From Halobacteriovorax sp. (lineage in GTDB: Bacteria > Bdellovibrionota > Bacteriovoracia > Bacteriovoracales > Bacteriovoracaceae): a stretch of 7,644 nt of DNA. Positions within the stretch are counted from its first letter, which is position 1; each line of letters begins with the position of its first letter. The stretch spans positions 1 to 7,644 of the forward strand of contig NZAF01000151.1 in assembly GCA_002686115.1 (NCBI GenBank), read 5' to 3'. The notes beneath the pieces are model-generated. The model had not been told where the DNA came from. It saw only the letters and a program-made list of their open reading frames with translations, and did no database searches. A program made the translations under genes and the position numbers. Below, piece after piece: positions 1 to 6,602 of the stretch.

Positions 1-674
1 TCATTGAGTCGTTTTTAGAATTTGAAAAGTTTGCCAATACATTGTCTAAAAACCAAGAATTAAAAATCCGTTTTTCGATCACGGCACTTTGGCCTCTCAA
101 TGAAATCACACCTATTCTAAAAGAATTAGAAGTTGATTTTCCTGATACAGAGGTTGTCTTTAATCGTGAAGTCCTAAGTGGAGAAAGATTACTTTTAAGA
201 AAGAATGTTGATATTGCAATTGTTGAACTACTTCAAAACAAGATTGATCTTGAGCAAAAAAAGATCGGTTCTTTGAAGATGCCAACTGTCATCTCATCAA
301 AGCATCAAATCTTAAAAAAGAAAGGTCTTAAACTGTCTGATCTTGAGAAATTTCCTCAGATCATTGTGAGAAGTACTCTAGAAGATAGAGAGAGAAATTT
401 TGGAGTCATTGAAAAAGCTAAGAAATGGTATGTGAATGATCTCGATTCAAAACTTCAACTTATTGAAGACGGACTTGGCTGGGGAGGACTTCCAGAACAT
501 ATCGTTGCCGATAAAATAAAATCCGGAAAACTCTCTGTTATTGATATTAAAGAATTTAAAAAAAGAGAGGTTGATCTCTACATAGCGAGAAGAAAGGATG
601 ATTACCACGGAGTTGTCAGTAATTATCTTTGGGATAAGTTTGATGATCTAGATTTAAATCGGAATAAGAAATGA
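1..674 (+). CDS. LysR-type transcriptional regulator, 3' part (effector-binding domain)
   Basis: The frame is open from the left edge (first full codon at 3) to TGA at 672-674, giving 223 visible residues; the N-terminal helix-turn-helix lies outside the window. A TTG at 42 falls inside the reading frame and is not taken as the start, because the upstream residues (IESFLEFEKFANTLSKNQEL) look like the linker helix that precedes the LysR substrate-binding domain. What follows fits the periplasmic-binding-protein-like fold of that domain: a first strand (KIRFSITAL), a helix (LNEITPILKELEVDFP), then the 'VDIAIVE' strand typical of the family, and later 'LIEDGLGWGGLPEHIVADKIKSGKL', matching the usual 'v..G.Gia.lP..l......G.L' block. 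LysR proteins bind DNA as oligomers and respond to small molecules; neither ligand nor target can be read here. The gene converges on, and overlaps by 21 bp, the ABC ATPase gene, so the two are not in one operon. Confidence 0.85.
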   Translation, partial: IESFLEFEKFANTLSKNQELKIRFSITALWPLNEITPILKELEVDFPDTEVVFNREVLSGERLLLRKNVDIAIVELLQNKIDLEQKKIGSLKMPTVISSKHQILKKKGLKLSDLEKFPQIIVRSTLEDRERNFGVIEKAKKWYVNDLDSKLQLIEDGLGWGGLPEHIVADKIKSGKLSVIDIKEFKKREVDLYIARRKDDYHGVVSNYLWDKFDDLDLNRNKK

Positions 675-1673
675 TCTATTGGATAAATCTAAGCTTAAAG
701 ATGAACCAATGTCATATTTCTCATTAGACTTCAATAAAACAGGGTTCTTCTCTCCTGTGTTGACTGCATATAAGTAGTACTCTCCAAAGAAAGTTCTCTT
801 CACAATCTTTCCTCTTGCACTACCTTTATCTGAAACTAAGACATTTTCAGGTCTAATAGCATGATAAATAAACTTCTTACTATCTGCATGACCTCTTATC
901 GTAAATTCACCATAAGGTCCTTTGACAACAACATTCTCTCCATCAATCTTTAAGACATTGCTTGCAATTAAGTTGATATCTCCCCCAAAACGAGCACTAA
1001 AAACATCAACTGGACTTTGATAGATCCTTTCAGGTGTATCAAATTGAAGGACCTTACCGTGAGCAAGAATCATTACTCGATCACTTAAGGAAAATGCCTC
1101 TTGTAGATGATGAGTCACTAAAATTGTGGTGATCTGCTTTTCCCTAATAAATTCTAGAAGTTCACTTAAAATTTCCTTTTTTAAAAACTCATCAAGATTA
1201 GTGAAAGGTTCATCAAGAAGTATAAGGCTTGGCATTTTGATCATCGCCTTAGCAAGTCTCACTCTTTGTAGCTGTCCTGCTGATAATTGATCGAGGGACT
1301 TATTGTCTTTATATTCAAGACCAAAAACTTCAATCATATCCCTTGCCATATCAATGGCATCGGGATGTGGTACATCACTACTTAGCCCTGAGATAATATT
1401 AGATATAACATCTAATTTAAAATCAAGATCAAAACTTGATTTTAAATAAGCAATATCATCATTCTCAATTCTCTTTCCCTCTAATTCGACATTACCTTGA
1501 TCTGGCGAGGAGTCATTAGAGATAATATTTAACAGAGTCGACTTTCCTGTTCCTGATGGACCAATTATCGAGATGACTTCTCCTCGATTCAGTGAAAAGC
1601 TGATCCCCTTTAATTGAGCCATCGCCTTCACGTCAAAATTCTTATAAATATCTACAACTTTTAAATAACTCAT
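654..1673 (-). CDS. ABC transporter ATP-binding protein with TOBE-like C-terminal region
   Basis: This 339-residue protein should hydrolyse ATP to power an ABC transporter at the cytoplasmic membrane. Visible motifs are Walker A GPSGTGKST (38-46), a signature LSAGQ (130-134, a variant of LSGGQ), Walker B LILLDEP (150-156), D-loop NLD (159-161) and the switch histidine in VTHH (H188). Residues about 270-339 ('HAIRPENV...GKIVKRTFFGEYY...') resemble the TOBE domain of MalK/PotA/FbpC-type importer ATPases, and the length fits that group. In the Q-loop region, IAYLKSSFDLDF (74-85) aligns with the usual 'IGYVFQDFNLLP', placing Ser79 where Gln is expected. No permease or binding-protein gene is in the window, so the substrate is unknown. 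The start at 1673 shares an ATGA overlap with the upstream deacylase-like gene and has only a weak AAGA next to the ATG, which suggests translational coupling. The 3' end overlaps the converging LysR gene by 21 bp. Confidence 0.9.
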   Translation of the reverse strand: MSYLKVVDIYKNFDVKAMAQLKGISFSLNRGEVISIIGPSGTGKSTLLNIISNDSSPDQGNVELEGKRIENDDIAYLKSSFDLDFKLDVISNIISGLSSDVPHPDAIDMARDMIEVFGLEYKDNKSLDQLSAGQLQRVRLAKAMIKMPSLILLDEPFTNLDEFLKKEILSELLEFIREKQITTILVTHHLQEAFSLSDRVMILAHGKVLQFDTPERIYQSPVDVFSARFGGDINLIASNVLKIDGENVVVKGPYGEFTIRGHADSKKFIYHAIRPENVLVSDKGSARGKIVKRTFFGEYYLYAVNTGEKNPVLLKSNEKYDIGSSLSLDLSNRSFLIPI

Positions 1674-2101
1674 TCTTTTGCAAACTCACAAATTGTTGGA
1701 TCAACTAATTTCAAATAATCTTTCATTTTAATCTTTACAGGTTTATCTAAAACGCCAAGATTAAATGCAATCCATTCATTATCAAGTAATGATTTATCAA
1801 GAAAGTGATCATATGGATAGAGATCTCTAATGATTGGTGGAAGCGCTCCACTGACAACTCCACAAAGCTCCTGCAATTCTTCATGAGTGGCAAAGCGTAA
1901 TTTTTTTGAGCCAAGGATTTTTCTAACTTTCTTATTATCTACTTCTAAGTCTGCTCTAATCGTAAAAATACGAAAATCAGTCTTATCTTTAAAAAGAATA
2001 CTTTTTCCACCAAAACTTCTATCTCCTGATTTGCGATCAAAGTCATGGTATTCAATATTATTCTTGGTAAAAATGTCGATTAACTTTTGTTCTATCGTCA
2101 T
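1670..2101 (-). CDS. YbaK/ProRS-associated-domain protein, probable trans-editing aminoacyl-tRNA deacylase
   Basis: This 143-residue, single-domain protein resembles the YbaK/YeaK/ProX superfamily, free-standing relatives of the prolyl-tRNA synthetase editing domain that hydrolyse mischarged aminoacyl-tRNAs. Supporting blocks are GGKSILFKDK (31-40, with K33 at the place of the family's conserved lysine), KVRKILGSKKLRFATHEEL (58-76), GVVSGALPPI (81-90, the GxxxGAxPP loop) and IAFNLG...VKIKMKDYLKLVDP (111-135), which matches the C-terminal 'iaFnaG....irm.y.dy..l..P' pattern. Which tRNA and amino acid it edits cannot be decided; the closest pattern I recall is YeaK-like. It is first of a two-gene unit with the ABC ATPase (ATGA overlap at 1670-1673). 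Its start lies 23 bp from the divergent pseudouridine synthase start, with only a weak GAG-type ribosome site (GCGAGAAC directly before ATG), so a very short leader is possible. Confidence 0.8.
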   Translation of the reverse strand: MTIEQKLIDIFTKNNIEYHDFDRKSGDRSFGGKSILFKDKTDFRIFTIRADLEVDNKKVRKILGSKKLRFATHEELQELCGVVSGALPPIIRDLYPYDHFLDKSLLDNEWIAFNLGVLDKPVKIKMKDYLKLVDPTICEFAKE

Positions 2102-2110
2102 GTTCTCGCT

Positions 2111-2120
2111 ACTATATAGT
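2111..2120. promoter_or_regulatory. Perfect palindrome ACTATATAGT, candidate shared -10 of a divergent promoter
   Basis: In the 23-bp gap between two divergent start codons, ACTATATAGT is its own reverse complement, so both strands read TATATA and TATAGT, each close to the sigma-70 -10 consensus TATAAT. Taking TATATA at 2113-2118 as the hexamer at -12 to -7 puts +1 at 2125 on the plus strand, exactly the A of the pseudouridine synthase ATG, and at 2106 on the minus strand, 5 nt before the deacylase ATG. I see no good -35 on either side (TTCTAT at 17 bp on the plus strand). The palindrome is observed; its promoter role is inference. It could instead be an operator or chance. Confidence 0.4.
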
Positions 2121-2124
2121 TTCT

Positions 2125-2763
2125 ATGTATAAACTTATAGCAGATGAAACACATTTTGTCGTGGTCTCTAAAGACTCAGGTATTTCTTTTCACGGAGAAG
2201 GCTTTGTAGCAAAGATTAAAGAAGATATGGGATATGAACTCTTTGCGGTACATCGAATCGATAAAATCACATCGGGTCTTCTCATTTTTGCTAAAACAAA
2301 AGAAGTTGCCGATAAACTCTCAAAGATGTTTCAAAATAAAACAATAGATAAGACTTATCTTGCTCTTTCAGATCAAAGACCTGGAAAAAAGCAGGGCCAA
2401 ATAAAGGGTGATCTTAAAAAAACAAGAAATGGCTCTTATAAGCTCTTAAGATCCATGGATAATCCAAGCATGACTAGCTTTCACTCCAGTCTCCTTGAGG
2501 ACACTCTGCGTCTTTTTATACTCTCCCCTATTACAGGTAGAACTCATCAGCTTCGTGTGGTCATGAAGTCTCTTGGCTCACCGATCTTAGGAGATATGCG
2601 TTATGGAGGAAGCGAAGCCGATCGAGGCTATCTTCACTGCTATGCTCTTAAGTTTAACCTAGATGATATAAGCTACAGCTTTCAATTCTTTCCTGATTCT
2701 GGTAAGAAGTTCTTAAAATATGAACACAAGATCAAGGAAATCATCAATGGAAAAAGTATCTGA
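2125..2763 (+). CDS. RluA-family RNA pseudouridine synthase without S4 domain
   Basis: This 212-residue protein should isomerise specific uridines in rRNA or tRNA to pseudouridine. It carries the RluA catalytic block AVHRIDKITSGLLIFAKT (41-58) with catalytic Asp46, the DKTYLAL segment (75-81; Tyr78), and GRTHQLRVVMKSLGSPILGDMRYGG (138-162). It begins directly with the strand 'LIADETHFVVVSKDSGISFH' and has no room for an N-terminal S4 RNA-binding domain, as in the short forms RluA and TruC of E. coli. The exact target nucleotide cannot be assigned. ATG at 2125 is the only sensible start: no in-frame ATG, GTG or TTG occurs in the short gap upstream, and the catalytic domain begins at once. No Shine-Dalgarno sequence precedes it, which fits a leaderless transcript. 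Its end overlaps the start of menB by 17 bp, so the two are probably cotranscribed. Confidence 0.9.
   Translation: MYKLIADETHFVVVSKDSGISFHGEGFVAKIKEDMGYELFAVHRIDKITSGLLIFAKTKEVADKLSKMFQNKTIDKTYLALSDQRPGKKQGQIKGDLKKTRNGSYKLLRSMDNPSMTSFHSSLLEDTLRLFILSPITGRTHQLRVVMKSLGSPILGDMRYGGSEADRGYLHCYALKFNLDDISYSFQFFPDSGKKFLKYEHKIKEIINGKSI
2734..2740 (+). promoter_or_regulatory. Ribosome binding site that fixes the menB start
   Basis: AAGGAAA lies 6 nt before the ATG at 2747, inside the 3' end of the pseudouridine synthase gene. The alternative in-frame ATG at 2720 would add nine residues (MNTRSRKSS) and has no comparable purine-rich site before it, so 2747 is preferred. Confidence 0.75.
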
Positions 2764-3646
2764 AATTTTTAATCCGAGTCTCTGGAATGAAGTTGAAGGC
2801 TTTGATTTTAAAGACATTACTTATCACAGAGCAGTTGATCAAGGGACAGTGAGAATTGCCTTTAATAGACCTGAAGTAAGGAATGCTTTTAGACCGCAAA
2901 CCGTTGATGAGCTTTACCGAGCACTTGATCATGCAAGAATGTCTAGTGATGTCGGAGTTGTTCTGATTACAGGAAATGGCCCATCTCCAAAAGATACAGG
3001 TTGGGCATTTTGTTCAGGTGGTGACCAGAGAATTCGCGGAAAAGATGGATATCAATACGTTGATGAAGACGGCAGTAAAGATCCTGCAAAACTTGGAAGA
3101 CTTCACATTTTAGAAGTACAAAGACTCATTAGATTTATGCCAAAAGTTGTCATGGCCGTGGTTCCTGGTTGGGCAGTTGGTGGCGGCCACTCTTTACACG
3201 TTGTCTGTGATCTGACAATCGCTTCAAAAGAACATGCAATTTTTAAACAAACTGATCCAGATGTTGCTTCATTTGACTCAGGTTATGGTTCCGCTTATCT
3301 AGCAAGACAATGTGGCCAAAAAAGAGCTCGTGAGATCTTCTTTTGTGGATTTAATTATAGCGCCGAAGAAGCTTTTCAAATGGGAATGATTAATAAAGTT
3401 GTCCCTCATAAAGAGCTTGAAGATGTGGCCCTTGATTGGGCAAAAGAGATGAACTCTAAATCTCCTACGGCCATGAGAATGCTTAAATTTGGTTTTAACC
3501 TCTTAGATGATGGACTTGTTGGTCAACAACTCTTTGCAGGTGAGGCCACAAGACTTGCCTACGGAACAGATGAGGCCCATGAAGGAAGAACTGCCTTTCT
3601 TGAAAAGAGAGATCAGGATTATTCAGGATTTCCTTGGCATTTTTAA
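2747..3646 (+). CDS. menB: 1,4-dihydroxy-2-naphthoyl-CoA synthase (MenB)
   Basis: MenB is a cytosolic crotonase-fold enzyme that closes the second ring of the menaquinone headgroup, converting o-succinylbenzoyl-CoA to 1,4-dihydroxy-2-naphthoyl-CoA. The 299-residue protein is nearly full family consensus: FNRPEVRNAFRP (39-50), the CoA/oxyanion block FCSGGDQRIRGKDGYQY (88-104), PGWAVGGGHSLHVVCDLTIAS (140-160), QTDPDVASFDSGYGSAYLARQ (168-188), and the C-terminal 'SPTAMRMLKFGFN..DDGLVGQQLFAGEATRLAY' stretch. Asp170 in QTD corresponds to the Asp of M. tuberculosis-type enzymes (Asp185), and Ser175 to its Ser190; E. coli-type enzymes have Gly at the Asp site and use bicarbonate instead. So this should be a bicarbonate-independent type II MenB. 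It follows the pseudouridine synthase with a 17-bp overlap; no other men gene is in the window. The TAA stop overlaps the stop of the convergent kinase gene. Confidence 0.95.
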   Translation: MEKVSEIFNPSLWNEVEGFDFKDITYHRAVDQGTVRIAFNRPEVRNAFRPQTVDELYRALDHARMSSDVGVVLITGNGPSPKDTGWAFCSGGDQRIRGKDGYQYVDEDGSKDPAKLGRLHILEVQRLIRFMPKVVMAVVPGWAVGGGHSLHVVCDLTIASKEHAIFKQTDPDVASFDSGYGSAYLARQCGQKRAREIFFCGFNYSAEEAFQMGMINKVVPHKELEDVALDWAKEMNSKSPTAMRMLKFGFNLLDDGLVGQQLFAGEATRLAYGTDEAHEGRTAFLEKRDQDYSGFPWHF

Positions 3647-3673
3647 GAGTGATACTTAATCAGTATCTTTTTT
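3643..3673 (+). terminator. Probable intrinsic terminator of the pseudouridine synthase-menB unit
   Basis: Just after the menB stop (3644-3646), GATACT (3651-3656) and AGTATC (3662-3667) form a perfect 6-bp inverted repeat with a 5-nt loop, followed at once by six T (3668-3673). That is the layout of a Rho-independent terminator on the plus strand. The stem has only two G-C pairs, so it may be modest. The element lies entirely within the last codons of the convergent kinase gene; on the minus strand no T-run follows the hairpin. Confidence 0.55.
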
Positions 3674-6528
3674 AACTCGTTGACAGTTATTGGTTTTGCA
3701 ACAAAATCGTTCATCCCTGCTTCAAAACACTTCTTCTTATCCTCTTCAAGAACGTTAGCTGTCATCGCAATAATTGGAGCTCTAACGAATGGATAGTCCT
3801 TATGAATGATTTGAGTAGCCGTAACTCCATCCATTTCAGGCATTTGCATATCCATAAATATAATCGTGAAAGGGTCCTCTTGGTATTTTGTAATTAAGTC
3901 GAGAGCTTCTTTTCCGTTATTAGCTAGAGTTATTTCATAACCCATTTTCTTTAACATCATCTTTGCTAATTTCTGATTCACAAGATTATCTTCAACAACC
4001 AAAATCTTATGAGGATATTCAGTACTTAAAATAGATTTTGATTCTTTTTTATTTGAGACATTTAGTTTTTCTTGGTCCCCTAGCTTTAAAGGTAAAATTA
4101 CCTTAAACTCTGTTCCCTTCTTAAGCTTGCTTTTGACAGTGATACTACCACCCATCATTTCAACTAATTTAGAACAAATTGATAGTCCAAGTCCTGTCCC
4201 ACCAAACTTTCTAGTAATTGTTGTATCAGCTTGAGAAAATGATTTAAAAAGCTTCTTTTGATTATCTTCACTTATGCCAATTCCAGTATCTTTAATCACA
4301 AATTCTAACTCATATTGACCAGTTTTCAGCTCTTTTGCTAAAACGTTAATACTAACTTTTCCCTTTTCAGTGAACTTGATAGCATTTGAAATTAAATTAA
4401 CAATTATCTGCTTAATTCTATTAACATCTCCAATAAATACATCTGGTACTTTAGAGTCAATCTCACTTTCTAACTCGATATCTTTTTCTTGAAGAATCTT
4501 AGAGAATAAAGACTTTGAATCTCTAAGAACACTAGAAATTGAGAAATGAATTTTTTCTAACTCTAATTTCCCTGCTTCAATTTTTGAAAAGTCGAGAATA
4601 TCATTAATCACCGTTAATAATGAATCACCACTGGACTTAATTGTCTTAAGCATATCTCTTTGCTCATCATTAAGTTGGGTCTCAGATAGTAAAGACACCA
4701 TTCCAAGAACTCCATTCATAGGTGTCCTTATTTCATGTGACATATTTGCTAAGAATTCTGACTTCATTTGTCCATATTTTATGGCCTCTTCTTTTGCCTG
4801 AATTAATTTATTTTCTCTCTCAATCTCTTTTGAGTAGTCCCAATTAACTCCGAGCATCTTTACAGGCTCTCCTTCTCGATTTCTAATGACGACGGCCTTG
4901 GCCCGAATATATTTGGTCTTACCTTTAGAGGTTATAATTCTAAAACTCGTATCAAAGTCTTCATCATCATGAAGTGAGTCGTTAAGTTCTTTTAAAATCT
5001 GTTCTTTATCATCTGGATGTAGAGTCTGATCCCAAGTTGAAACATCTCCAGTGAAGTCACGTTTACGCACTCCATAGAGCTTAAACATACTATTATCCCA
5101 TTCAAGCGCACCTGTTTTTGGATAAAAATTCCAGATAGCTAATCCAGTACTTTCAAGAATCATTTTTCTCTGCATACGAGATTCATTACGATATTCTTCA
5201 AGCCTTATATAGTTTAACGTTTCGCTTAGGGCGACCTTAAAAGATCTTAGGGACTCATAATATTGACGAGAGTACTTTGCATCCCTATTCGCAATTAAAA
5301 GAACTGCTATCATCTCTGTGCCATAGAAGATTGGAAGTGACATAAAGTTTTGTAATTGCTTTCCATATTCATCATTAGAAAAATACATTTTTTCACTTGC
5401 TATAGTATCACCAAAATATGAATCTATTGATAAAAGTCTTCCCTCTTTATCAATAAATTCTTGCCAAATTTTCCCAACATAAGAGTGAACCCTTACACGT
5501 TTTTTGTTATCTTTATTTTCAATCTCACCAAAAAGTCCAAATTCACTTTCAGTTAAATCTAAAAAAATTCTTAATAGCTTTTGATAAAAACTTTCCTTAT
5601 CTTCTTGAAGAATAATGTAAGACTTTCTTAATGAGGATATAGATCTTTCGACAAGCTCTCGATTTTTTAAAGTTGTAACATCTTGAAAAGTACCAGACAT
5701 CTTATAAACTTTGCCATCATCTCCAACTTCTGTCTTACCAACAGCTCGAACCCACTTATGATTGCCATGAGCATCGATAAATTTAAATACATCATCATAG
5801 GAAGACTTATTTTCAATACAATAATTAATTAGCTCACTTAACTTTGATCTATCAGGTTCTGGATAATATGAAAGACCATCAACCTTATGAACAGGTGTAC
5901 CCATCTTAATACCATAAATGCGATAAATTTCATCAGACCATTTTACATGACCTGTTTTTATATCTAACTCCCAACCACCAGTTTTTGACAGCTTCTGGAT
6001 ATCAGCTGATTGTTTATAATTCCTCTTAAGTTCACTATTTTTATAAGACAGCTCTAAAAGACTCACAACATTTCTTGCAAGAACTTTTAATGTATTTTTT
6101 TGAAACTCTGTGAGATTTTTTGGACTATCATCAATAGCACAAAGAGTCCCTATACGATGACCAGATGGAGTTATCAGTGGGGCTCCAGCATAAAAACGAA
6201 CATGTGGAGCATTAAGGAGTAATGGGTTATCACAGAATCTATCATCTTCAGTTGCATCTTCAACAATAAAGAGTTCATCTCCCATAATAGCATGACCACA
6301 ATATGAAACATCTCTTGGAGTTTCTTTTGCTTCAAGCCCATAAGAAGATTTAAACCACTGTCTATTCTTATCCACAAGACTTACTAAAGCGATTTTGACA
6401 TCACAAATCTCTGAGACTAATTCCGTAATATCATCAAAGACTCTTTCATTTACCGTATCAAGAACCATATACTTATATAGTTCTTCTAAACGCTCATCAT
6501 CATTCTCTGGTATGGGTGCTTTTTTCAT
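3643..6528 (-). CDS. Soluble hybrid sensor histidine kinase: GAF-PAS-GAF-PAS-HisKA-HATPase-REC
   Basis: This 961-residue phosphorelay sensor has no membrane segment or signal peptide, so it should sense cytosolic cues. Domains in order: an N-terminal GAF (about 1-165, starting with the common 'P.nd.eRl..L..y.vlDT..e..FDDIT' pattern and containing IALVSLVDKNRQWFKSSYGL, RFYAGAPLITPSGHRIGTLCAID); PAS with PAC (about 184-290); a second, more divergent GAF (about 300-445; FMSLPIFYGTEMIAVLLIANR); a second PAS/PAC (about 456-570); a short coiled linker; HisKA with phosphoacceptor His598 in SHEIRTPMNGVLGM; HATPase_c with N-box NLISNAIKF (Asn715), G1 DTGIGIS (747-753) and G2 GGTGLGLS (776-783); and a receiver with E846/D847, phosphoacceptor Asp893, Thr923 and Lys945. 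All catalytic residues are present. There is no HPt domain, so the next relay partner is elsewhere. ATG at 6526-6528 is preceded by AGGA with a 7-nt spacer. The ligands cannot be read from sequence. Confidence 0.93.
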   Translation of the reverse strand: MKKAPIPENDDERLEELYKYMVLDTVNERVFDDITELVSEICDVKIALVSLVDKNRQWFKSSYGLEAKETPRDVSYCGHAIMGDELFIVEDATEDDRFCDNPLLLNAPHVRFYAGAPLITPSGHRIGTLCAIDDSPKNLTEFQKNTLKVLARNVVSLLELSYKNSELKRNYKQSADIQKLSKTGGWELDIKTGHVKWSDEIYRIYGIKMGTPVHKVDGLSYYPEPDRSKLSELINYCIENKSSYDDVFKFIDAHGNHKWVRAVGKTEVGDDGKVYKMSGTFQDVTTLKNRELVERSISSLRKSYIILQEDKESFYQKLLRIFLDLTESEFGLFGEIENKDNKKRVRVHSYVGKIWQEFIDKEGRLLSIDSYFGDTIASEKMYFSNDEYGKQLQNFMSLPIFYGTEMIAVLLIANRDAKYSRQYYESLRSFKVALSETLNYIRLEEYRNESRMQRKMILESTGLAIWNFYPKTGALEWDNSMFKLYGVRKRDFTGDVSTWDQTLHPDDKEQILKELNDSLHDDEDFDTSFRIITSKGKTKYIRAKAVVIRNREGEPVKMLGVNWDYSKEIERENKLIQAKEEAIKYGQMKSEFLANMSHEIRTPMNGVLGMVSLLSETQLNDEQRDMLKTIKSSGDSLLTVINDILDFSKIEAGKLELEKIHFSISSVLRDSKSLFSKILQEKDIELESEIDSKVPDVFIGDVNRIKQIIVNLISNAIKFTEKGKVSINVLAKELKTGQYELEFVIKDTGIGISEDNQKKLFKSFSQADTTITRKFGGTGLGLSICSKLVEMMGGSITVKSKLKKGTEFKVILPLKLGDQEKLNVSNKKESKSILSTEYPHKILVVEDNLVNQKLAKMMLKKMGYEITLANNGKEALDLITKYQEDPFTIIFMDMQMPEMDGVTATQIIHKDYPFVRAPIIAMTANVLEEDKKKCFEAGMNDFVAKPITVNELKKILIKYHS

Positions 6529-6602
6529 GATAAATTCCTATGATCTTATTTATCGACAGTTTAAATTCTATACTTAAGGTATTAATATTATAGGAGATCA
6601 TT
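6529..6602. promoter_or_regulatory. Divergent promoter region between the hybrid kinase and the DMT permease
   Basis: This 74-bp gap must hold or border the promoters of both flanking genes. On the minus strand a perfect TATAAT lies at 6592-6587, which would start kinase mRNA near 6580 with a leader of about 52 nt; no good -35 is seen 17 bp upstream. On the plus strand TATACT at 6569-6574 is a possible -10 for the permease, again with a poor -35. Between them ATAC-N5-GTAT (6570-6582) is a small inverted repeat that could be an operator. The kinase ribosome site (TAGGAAT, reading 6540-6534 on the minus strand) also lies here. Roles are inferred from position. Confidence 0.4.
6592..6596 (+). 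promoter_or_regulatory. Ribosome binding site that supports the TTG start of the DMT permease
   Basis: AGGAG, a strong Shine-Dalgarno match, ends 6 nt before TTG at 6603. It overlaps by one base the candidate minus-strand TATAAT of the kinase. The next in-frame ATG (residue 9, VMACAIWG) would cut into the first membrane helix. Confidence 0.75.

Noticed and set aside
651..660. GATTTAAATC palindrome at the LysR/ABC junction as a terminator or operator
   Set aside because: It has no loop or T-run, lies in coding sequence of both genes, and a 10-bp AT-rich palindrome is plausible by chance.
738..763. ACAGG/CCTGT hairpin followed by TTTT on the minus strand as a terminator of the ABC gene
   Set aside because: It sits about 85 bp inside the coding region, with only a 5-bp stem and a 10-nt loop. 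Ending there would truncate the TOBE-like region.
1887..2132. An 81-codon plus-strand open frame with a hydrophobic C-terminus
   Set aside because: It lies antisense to the YbaK-like gene, which has clear family motifs. Its residues look like a reverse-strand shadow and it has no ribosome site or homology I recognise.
2720..2746. An earlier in-frame ATG for menB that would add nine residues
   Set aside because: The ATG at 2747 has a well-placed AAGGAAA and gives a normal MenB N-terminus; the earlier ATG has neither advantage.
2744..2932. A 62-codon minus-strand frame inside menB
   Set aside because: It is entirely antisense to the strongly conserved menB coding sequence and shows no motif.
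6174..6377. A 67-codon minus-strand frame inside the kinase gene
   Set aside because: It shares the strand but not the frame of the conserved first GAF domain, and reads as an out-of-frame shadow.
6395..6577. A 60-codon plus-strand frame antisense to the kinase start
   Set aside because: Its peptide is serine-rich shadow sequence opposite the GAF domain, and it has no convincing ribosome site.
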